From Thermoleophilia bacterium (GTDB taxonomy: Bacteria; Actinomycetota; Thermoleophilia; Gaiellales; SKUG01): a DNA stretch of 64,000 nucleotides. The stretch's first letter is position 1; each line of letters opens with the position of its first letter. This document shows, one piece after another, positions 58,738-64,000 of the stretch. Both the position numbers and the translations under genes were made by a program. The DNA lies in NCBI GenBank assembly GCA_025964555.1, contig JAOPYQ010000006.1:62001-126000 (forward strand). The letters run 5' to 3'. The notes beneath the pieces were generated by a model. It did no database searches and was not told the origin of the DNA. It saw only the letters and a list, made by a program, of their open reading frames with translations.

Positions 58738-60607
58738 ATGCGTGTGCCCGCTCGACTTGCCGTGCCCTGTCTCCTGCTGCTCGCCATGCTGGCAGGCCCC
58801 GACCTCGCAGGCGCCCGACCTACGATCTCTGCCGGGGGAATGGAGCGGTGGGGCTACCAGACGAGCACTGACCTCGACGGTATCGCTCCTCCACCGGACT
58901 GGAACCCGGCGGTACCAGCGCTCTTCCACACTGTGGAGAGCACGACACGGGATCAGGCCACGATCGTCTTCCGGAGACTGACGCCGACGGGCCTCGACGC
59001 TCGCTTCGGCCGGCGCGCCTATCCGATCGCGCCGCCGATGGGGCAGTCCACGATCAGCATCGGCGGCCTGGTGGGTCGCGCGCGGCATGCACTACTTCAG
59101 CGCGACGTCGGGCAACGTCCCGGGACAGTCCGGCACCGACATGTCGGTGATTCGCATCGACGCGGCGACGGGCGTCGTAGATCCCTCCTACGGAACGAGC
59201 GGTTTCGCGAGGCTCGGCAGCTCGACGGATGGTGGCTCGCACGTCGATGAACGCGGCGCAGCGGTCGTGTCGAACCGCCACGTCCGCGCATTCGACATCG
59301 ATGCCACCGGCGTCATCCGCTTCGTCGAGACCAAGGGCGACATGACCAGCCACGTCGAGGAGTACCGCCTCGGCCGCATCGACGCTTCGGGAGTCGCAAC
59401 CATCGGCGATCGGCTCGTCGCCACGACGTCGTACTACCCCGTTCGCGGGGAGGAGAACAGAGGGGTGGACGACCGCCTCGAGTACCAGCCCGGAAGCGGC
59501 ACCAAGCTGCTCGAGATCCGTTCGCACGACACGTACGACAGTCCCGATCCAGAGGTCACTTCGGTCGATTCGCAGACGACCGTGCGTCGCCTGCGTGCCG
59601 ACGGGACTCCGGATCCGAGCTACGGCACGGCAGGATCGATCAGGCTTCCGAAGCTGACGGAGCGAGGGACGGTCGGGTTCCTCGACGACGACATCGCAAC
59701 GTACACCGCATGCCGCGAGCTCGACCGGGACGACACGCGCCCAGGTCCAGCTTCGTGTCGCCTCGCCTTCGTGACGCCGGACGGACGCACTCGCGCCGTC
59801 ACTGTGGACCACCGTGCACTTGGGCTTCCGCTCGTCAGCCTGCAGACCCTGATCCCGCGCGGCAGCGACGGCCGGTACTGGCTGGTCGGAGTCACCACCA
59901 CCGCGGACGGCCTGCTGTTCGCCGGCAACATCGCCCGCGAGTCCACGTTCATGGTGCCGATCGACGTACCGAGTGGGCGACTACACCTCGACGACATGGT
60001 CGTCGGGGCGGGCACCTTCAACATGTTCGGCCTCTCCACGATCACCGTGCTTCACGTCGGCGCGAACGATGCGTACGTCGCGGACAAGCCAGCGTCGCTC
60101 GTCCCCGGCTCGGGACCTCGGTCCTTCATCCGCCGCATGAACCTGCAGGATCCGGCTTCGAACGGGAACGACGTGCTGAGCTTCGGGCACCGCGCGGACC
60201 GCGTCCACGGGCACCGCGGCGACGATCGGCTCGCCGGCGGGGCCGGATCGGACTCCCTCTTCGGAGGGCCAGGCGACGACCAGCTCGTGGGCAACGCCGG
60301 CGCTGACACGCTCGACGGTGGTCCCGGCGCCGATCTGCTCGTCGGCGGGTCCAAGGGAGCGGAGATGGAGGACGCCAAGATCCTGCGTGGCGGGGCAGGT
60401 CGCGACTCGATCATCGCAACGTCGGACGTCCACCTGCTGCAACCGGGGGTCGGCGCTGACACCGTGATCCTCCGGCAAGGCGCACTCGTGCAACGGCTCG
60501 AGCTTCGGGACGGCGAGGTCGACACGATCACCTGTGATCGCCTCGCCCGGGTCGTGAAGGTCATCCGCGACAAGATCGACAAGGTCGACGCCGGCTGCCG
60601 TCGGTAG
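58738..60607 (+). pseudogene. Secreted repeat/RTX-type protein, broken by a frameshift near 59080
   Basis: The first part (frame from 58738) has a signal peptide (LAVPCLLLLAMLAGPDLAGA) and a repeat of delta-60 type (FRRLTPTGLDARFGRRAYP). Then the frame shifts by one base near GCGCGCGG at about 59078-59086. The second part (from 59087 to 60607) continues the same repeats (IDAATGVVDPSYGTSGF, RADGTPDPSYGTAG). It ends with calcium-binding RTX repeats (GGAGSDSLFGGPGDDQL). Removing one base restores the whole protein of about 620 residues. It may be a true frameshift, a programmed event or a sequencing error. It would be an exported calcium-binding repeat protein. Confidence 0.75.
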
Positions 60608-60620
60608 GGAGCGAAACCTT

Positions 60621-61184
60621 TCAGACCGGCAGGAGCAGCTCGCGCGTGGTGTCGTCGAGCTCGAGCTCGTGCAGGTCCGGCAGGTTGCGGAAGCGCTGGC
60701 GATAGTCGAAGCCGTAGCCCACGTAGAAGCGATCCGGCACGGTGAAGCCGCGGAAGCGGACGACATCGTCGACGAGCCGGCGATGCGGGCGGTCGAGCAG
60801 CGTGCACACCTCGATCGAGGCGGGCTCGTGCGTCTCGAGCCACCGGTTGAGGAAGCGCAGCGTGAGGCCCGTGTCGATGACGTCCTCGACCAGCAGCACG
60901 TCGCGTCCCTGCACCGGGATCTGCAGGTCCTTGAGGATCTGGGCCTGCACGCCGGTGGTGCCGTCGCCGTAGGCGCTCAGCGCGAGGAAGTCCATCTCGT
61001 GCGGGATCGTCATGTGTCGCACGAGGTCCGCGGCGAACACCGTCGCGCCCTTGAGCACGGTCACGAGCACGGGGATCGAGCCGGCGTAATACTCGCTGAC
61101 CTCGCGACCGAGTGCCTGCACGCGCGAATCGAGCTGCTCGCGCGTGTAGAGGGTCGATCCGAGCCGGGGTGCGTCACTCGCCAT
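60621..61184 (-). CDS. hpt: Hypoxanthine-guanine phosphoribosyltransferase
   Basis: This salvage enzyme converts hypoxanthine and guanine with PRPP to IMP and GMP. The 187 residues show the PRPP-binding loop VLLVEDVIDTGLTLRFL and the usual early VLVTVLKGATVFAADL loop and late VGYGFDYRQRFRNL active-site hood. It is convergent with the repeat protein gene. Confidence 0.95.
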   Translation of the reverse strand: MASDAPRLGSTLYTREQLDSRVQALGREVSEYYAGSIPVLVTVLKGATVFAADLVRHMTIPHEMDFLALSAYGDGTTGVQAQILKDLQIPVQGRDVLLVEDVIDTGLTLRFLNRWLETHEPASIEVCTLLDRPHRRLVDDVVRFRGFTVPDRFYVGYGFDYRQRFRNLPDLHELELDDTTRELLLPV

Positions 61185-61190
61185 GGCCCA

Positions 61191-61196
61191 ACCCTA
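61191..61196 (-). promoter_or_regulatory. -10 element (TAGGGT) for leaderless hpt
   Basis: On the minus strand TAGGGT ends six bases before the hpt ATG at 61184. Confidence 0.6.
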
Positions 61197-61238
61197 TCGT
61201 GAGTGCTGCGGGTCGGTCGCTTCGGGTAGGAGCTGCCC

Positions 61239-61889
61239 ATGGCGACGTTCGTCCTGATCCACGGTGGCGGCTCGCGTGGCAGCACCTTCGACCTGCTTGC
61301 GAACGAGCTGCGGTCGCTCGGCCACGAGGTGCTCGCGCCCGACCTGCCCATCGACGAGCCGACTGGCGACCTGTCCGCGTGCGCTCGTGCCGTGGTCGAG
61401 CTGATCGGTGATCGCGACGGAGTCGTGGTCGTCGGGCATTCCTTCGGGGGGTTCGTCGCACCGCTGGTCGCGGCATGGTCCGACCCCGCGCTCCTGGTCC
61501 TCATGTCGGCGCAGCTGCCGGCACCGGGCGAGACCGCGGCCGAATGGCGGGAGGCGTCAGGATGGGAGGCAGCGACGCGTGGCATGGACATGAGCGACAA
61601 CCGTGCGACCTACCTCCACGACGTGCCGACGGACCTCGCCGATGCGGAGCTCGCGAGCGGGCGCGACCACTGCGCTGCGTCGATGCAGGAACCGTGGCCC
61701 CTGGACGCATGGCCCGACGTGCCGACGCGGGTGTTGGCTTTCGCGGACGACCGTCGCATCCCGCTCGAGTTCCAGCGGCGTCTCGCGCGCGAGCGTGCGG
61801 GAGTGGAAGCCGATGCGATGCCGGGAAGCCACGGCGCGTATCTCGCGCGACCCGCCGAGGTCGCCGCGCGACTGCACGGCTACCTGTGA
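61239..61889 (+). CDS. Alpha/beta hydrolase
   Basis: This 216-residue protein has the hydrolase pattern: LIHGGGSRGSTFDLL at the oxyanion hole, nucleophile elbow VVGHSFGGFVAP (Ser), and a late LAFADDRRIP Asp loop with SHGAYLARP His, an RsbQ/esterase-like layout. There is no signal peptide. TAGGAG lies six bases before the ATG, a variant of the leaderless motif. Substrate unknown. Confidence 0.85.
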   Translation: MATFVLIHGGGSRGSTFDLLANELRSLGHEVLAPDLPIDEPTGDLSACARAVVELIGDRDGVVVVGHSFGGFVAPLVAAWSDPALLVLMSAQLPAPGETAAEWREASGWEAATRGMDMSDNRATYLHDVPTDLADAELASGRDHCAASMQEPWPLDAWPDVPTRVLAFADDRRIPLEFQRRLARERAGVEADAMPGSHGAYLARPAEVAARLHGYL

Positions 61890-61903
61890 CGCGTGCAGCT
61901 CGG

Positions 61904-62365
61904 TCAGCCCGCGAGCAGGCGATCGACGGGAGCGGTGCTCGCCGCGCGTGATCGGAGCTTCTGCCCCAGCGCCTCGATGTCGCGTCGGTAGAAGAGCCGC
62001 ACGTTCACGTCCGGGTAGCGCTGGCGCAGCTTGCGGACCTTGCGGTTCTTCTTGGTGACGAGCTCCTGCCGCATCGTCGTGACCTCGAGGAAGAGGTTGA
62101 GTTCGGGCAGGTAGAAGTCGGGACGGAACGCCTCGGACACGCGACCGTCATCATCGGTCTCGAGCACGAACGTGACGGGCTCGTACTCCCAGGCGATGCC
62201 GTAGAAGTCGAGCAGCTCGGCGCACTCGCGCTCGGACTCGTTCACGAAGCGCGGCTCCTGGTGGCCGCGGAAGCTTCGCCAGAGGCGGCACATCGCGCCG
62301 TCTTCGACGGGATCTGCGTCCGAGGTCCGATCCATAACGGCGGTCATGGGGAGGTTTCCATCCAT
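61904..62365 (-). CDS. Putative PD-(D/E)XK nuclease-like protein
   Basis: This 153-residue protein has the pattern FVNESERECAELLDFYGI, EPVTFVL, then FRPDFYLPELNLFLEVTTM and TKKNRKVRKLRQRYP. The Asp of RPDFY, Glu of LEVTT and Lys of TKK fit the PD-(D/E)XK nuclease core. It may be a nuclease or an inactive relative. I start it at ATG 62365; an in-frame ATG at 62347 would also be possible. It converges with the hydrolase gene. Function unknown. Confidence 0.6.
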   Translation of the reverse strand: MDGNLPMTAVMDRTSDADPVEDGAMCRLWRSFRGHQEPRFVNESERECAELLDFYGIAWEYEPVTFVLETDDDGRVSEAFRPDFYLPELNLFLEVTTMRQELVTKKNRKVRKLRQRYPDVNVRLFYRRDIEALGQKLRSRAASTAPVDRLLAG

Positions 62366-62656
62366 CGTCGAGGTGGCGAGTCGCCTGTTCCTCAATACGA
62401 CGAAGGTAGTCGTTCCCCTGCTCGTGGAGGACGTATTCCAAGCAGGTCGTTGCAGGTTGCTGCGCAGCAGCGCTGTGTGCACGTCGTCGCGTCGCGGGGA
62501 GCGGACGGACGCACGTGCGGGGAGCATCGTGACGGTCATGTGGGAGTGCCCTGCGGTCGGGGAGGTTGCGGGGAGCTGGAATCGTACGAACGCCGTCGGA
62601 CTCGCCGAGCGCGATGGCGCTGCTTCCCCCCGCGCCCGCGCGGGTAGGTGCATTCC
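62366..62656. other. Intergenic region (291 bp) between the nuclease-like and phosphodiesterase genes
   Basis: It contains a TAGGTG just before the phosphodiesterase gene; otherwise I see no convincing gene or hairpin. The patch at 62390-62450 is relatively AT-rich and may hold the minus-strand promoter. Confidence 0.4.
62645..62650 (+). promoter_or_regulatory. Variant -10 (TAGGTG) for the start at 62657
   Basis: TAGGTG ends six bases before the ATG at 62657; the last base departs from TANNNT. Confidence 0.35.
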
Positions 62657-63565
62657 ATGAGGACCTCCGACCGACGCCGCGTCATCGCGCACCTGTCCGA
62701 CCTGCACTGCGGGCATCCCCATTTCGTCCCCGAGATGCTCGAGACGGCGATCCAGGAGGTCAACGAGCTCGCGCCGGACATCGTCGTCATCTCGGGTGAC
62801 CTGACCGGCTTCGGGTTCCTGCCCGACTACGAGCTCGCTCGCGAGTACGTCGACAAGATCGAGTGCGAGCACGTCGTGACGATCCCGGGCAATCACGACG
62901 CCCGCAACGTCGGCTACCTGCACTTCGAGGACCTGTTCGGCCCGCGCAACCGCGTGCTGCACGTCGACGGCGTGTCGGTCGTCGCCGTGGACAGCTCCGA
63001 GCCCGACCTCAACGAGGGCTGCGTGGGACGCGGACGCTACGGCTGGATCCGCAAGCAGTTCGCGCACCCCGCGGACCTGCGCGTGTTCGTGCTGCACCAC
63101 CACCTCGTGCCGATCCCACGCACCGGTCGCGAGCGCAGCATGGTGACGGACTCCGGCGACGTGCTCGAGCTGCTCACCGAGTGCGGCGTCGACATCGTGC
63201 TGAGCGGCCACAAGCACGTGCCGTATGCGTGGCAACTGGAGGAGATGTTCGTCGTCAACGCGGGGACGGTCTCCACCACGCGCCTGCGCGGGCGCGTGAA
63301 GCCGAGCTACAACATCATCGAGATCACCCCGTCGCTGGTGACGATCGACCAAAAGATCCCCGGCGCCGGTCGCGAGCGCGTGATCAGCTTCGACCCGTCC
63401 TCTCGCGAGTACCGCAAGTACGTGTCCGCCGCGAGCGGCTGGGCCCCGCCCGTCGAGAACGTCGTCGTCACCGACCACACGGGCGCGGGCTTCGGCGCCG
63501 GCACCAACCAGGGCGTCACCGATGCCGTGCGCGGCGTCGAGTCGGGCGACGAGACCGACTCCTGA
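62657..63565 (+). CDS. CpdA/Icc-like metallophosphoesterase
   Basis: This 302-residue cytoplasmic protein has the five-motif phosphoesterase set: HLSDLHCG, SGDLTGFG, PGNHDARN, HHHLVP and SGHKHV. It most resembles the class III 3',5'-cAMP phosphodiesterases (CpdA) and related enzymes. The C-terminal 60 residues are variable. The two cNMP-binding domains of the protein at 25208 would be a possible partner pathway, which is inference. Confidence 0.88.
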   Translation: MRTSDRRRVIAHLSDLHCGHPHFVPEMLETAIQEVNELAPDIVVISGDLTGFGFLPDYELAREYVDKIECEHVVTIPGNHDARNVGYLHFEDLFGPRNRVLHVDGVSVVAVDSSEPDLNEGCVGRGRYGWIRKQFAHPADLRVFVLHHHLVPIPRTGRERSMVTDSGDVLELLTECGVDIVLSGHKHVPYAWQLEEMFVVNAGTVSTTRLRGRVKPSYNIIEITPSLVTIDQKIPGAGRERVISFDPSSREYRKYVSAASGWAPPVENVVVTDHTGAGFGAGTNQGVTDAVRGVESGDETDS

Positions 63566-63738
63566 CGAACCGGCGCCGGCCCACTTCCCCGGAACCGGCC
63601 ACGCACTGGCCCCGCCCCGCCGCAACCGCACCATGCCCAGTCCCGACGTACCGATGGGACTGCCGTGCGCTCGGTTCGGGACGATCGATGCACGGCGAAT
63701 GACGCCGCCACCTGTGCGGCACGGGACGGGACGAAGAC

Positions 63739-64000
63739 ATGACGATTGCCTCTCTGGCGAGCAGCGCTGCGCAGACGACGCGCACGCTCATCGGTTCGGG
63801 ATCATCGGCCAAGGCCGCCTTCTGGATTCCAGGACTCACGATCGGCGCCGTCGCGGCCGCAGCGACGGTCGGGCCGTCGCTGTTCCCACACGACCCCAAG
63901 TTCCAGGCGGCCGCCATCGGCGGCGCCGGACTCGTCGGCTTCGCGGTCGGCTCGTCGATCGAAGGCATCGCCCGCGGCGCCGGCAGGATCTCGCCCGGAG
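63739..64000 (+). CDS. Partial membrane protein (truncated by window end)
   Basis: From an ATG at 63739 the frame is open to the window edge (87 codons visible). The protein has a Ser/Thr/Ala-rich start, two hydrophobic Ala/Gly segments (WIPGLTIGAVAAAATVG and AAAIGGAGLVGFAVGSS) and no signal-peptide pattern. It has no recognisable motif. The C-terminus lies outside the window. Confidence 0.5.
   Translation, partial: MTIASLASSAAQTTRTLIGSGSSAKAAFWIPGLTIGAVAAAATVGPSLFPHDPKFQAAAIGGAGLVGFAVGSSIEGIARGAGRISPG

Noticed and set aside
56674-59088. An 804-codon minus-strand frame across the CopC-CopD gene
   Set aside because: The CopC-CopD protein in another frame of the same strand carries real domains; this frame is Arg/Ala-rich shadow sequence.
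62366-63634. Upstream extension of the nuclease-like frame on the minus strand
   Set aside because: It runs antisense to the certain phosphodiesterase gene and shows no domain; the nuclease-like part is limited to 61904-62365.

Overview
This is a gene-dense, very GC-rich chromosomal window from a free-living bacterium, most likely an actinobacterium. The class Thermoleophilia (Solirubrobacterales or Patulibacter-like) is my best guess. The reasons are the GC content, two LPFTG surface proteins, the GuaB3-type IMP dehydrogenase relative, a split transhydrogenase, a 'CHATG' surface module I associate with that group, and a TANNNT -10 motif placed 6-9 nt before many start codons (leaderless mRNAs). 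I see no rRNA, CRISPR array, insertion sequence or prophage. One tRNA (Gly, CCC) is present.

Layout: 1-846 is the end of uvrC, then a sortase-anchored glycine-rich protein (minus) and an Ogt-type DNA repair methyltransferase. 3224-5625 holds two tandem zincin-like proteins, and 5630-6288 a VapBC-type toxin-antitoxin pair with its palindromic operator. 6404-11044 is a glycolytic operon, gapA-pgk-tpiA-gpmI. 11137-14634 contains a lipase-like hydrolase, a small membrane protein, an exo/endonuclease-phosphatase, a metallophosphoesterase and a DUF3467 protein. 14714-19582 has a VOC protein, rlmH, cysM and an argS-nucleotidyltransferase pair, with a tandem palindromic repeat before argS. 19604-22987 carries a thioesterase, a small orphan gene with its own promoter and terminator, a lone type IV pilin-like protein, a SEC-C protein, a zinc ribbon and a LysR regulator. 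23146-24479 holds two small paralogous proteins of unknown function, next to the LysR and an ArsR regulator, each region with a clear inverted repeat.

24622-30840: a single-pass membrane protein, a double cNMP-binding protein, csp, a thioredoxin-fold protein coupled to a GGDEF/HD-GYP protein, tRNA-Gly, a FAM151/menorin-like protein and a GH3 enzyme. 30945-33864 is pntA1-pntA2-pntB. A DUF455 ferritin-like protein and an Lgt-like membrane protein are divergent. 36602-41418 (minus) is an apparent operon guaB3, guaA, a permuted ATP-grasp protein and a SAM methyltransferase that seems to start at CTG. 41602-45325 holds hypothetical proteins, a second LPFTG protein, a YdeI-type protein and a YgjP-type metallopeptidase. 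45347-49689 (minus) has an 841-residue helical orphan, a methyltransferase-peroxiredoxin pair and a hypothetical protein.

49729-58070 is an envelope and respiration block: ctaA, a second single-pass G-repeat protein, ccmE-ccmF, a zinc-ribbon membrane protein, an M23 peptidase and a CopC-CopD copper protein. 58165-64000 has a membrane protein, a secreted repeat/RTX protein broken by a frameshift, hpt, a hydrolase, a PD-(D/E)XK-like protein, a CpdA-like phosphodiesterase and a truncated membrane protein.

The strongest leads for undescribed biology are the tandem zincins, the paralogous small-protein pair with regulators, the paralogous G-repeat membrane proteins, the guaA-ATP-grasp-methyltransferase operon, the 841-residue orphan and the 47-nt palindromic repeat. 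All functional assignments rest on motif recognition by eye; no database search was possible.
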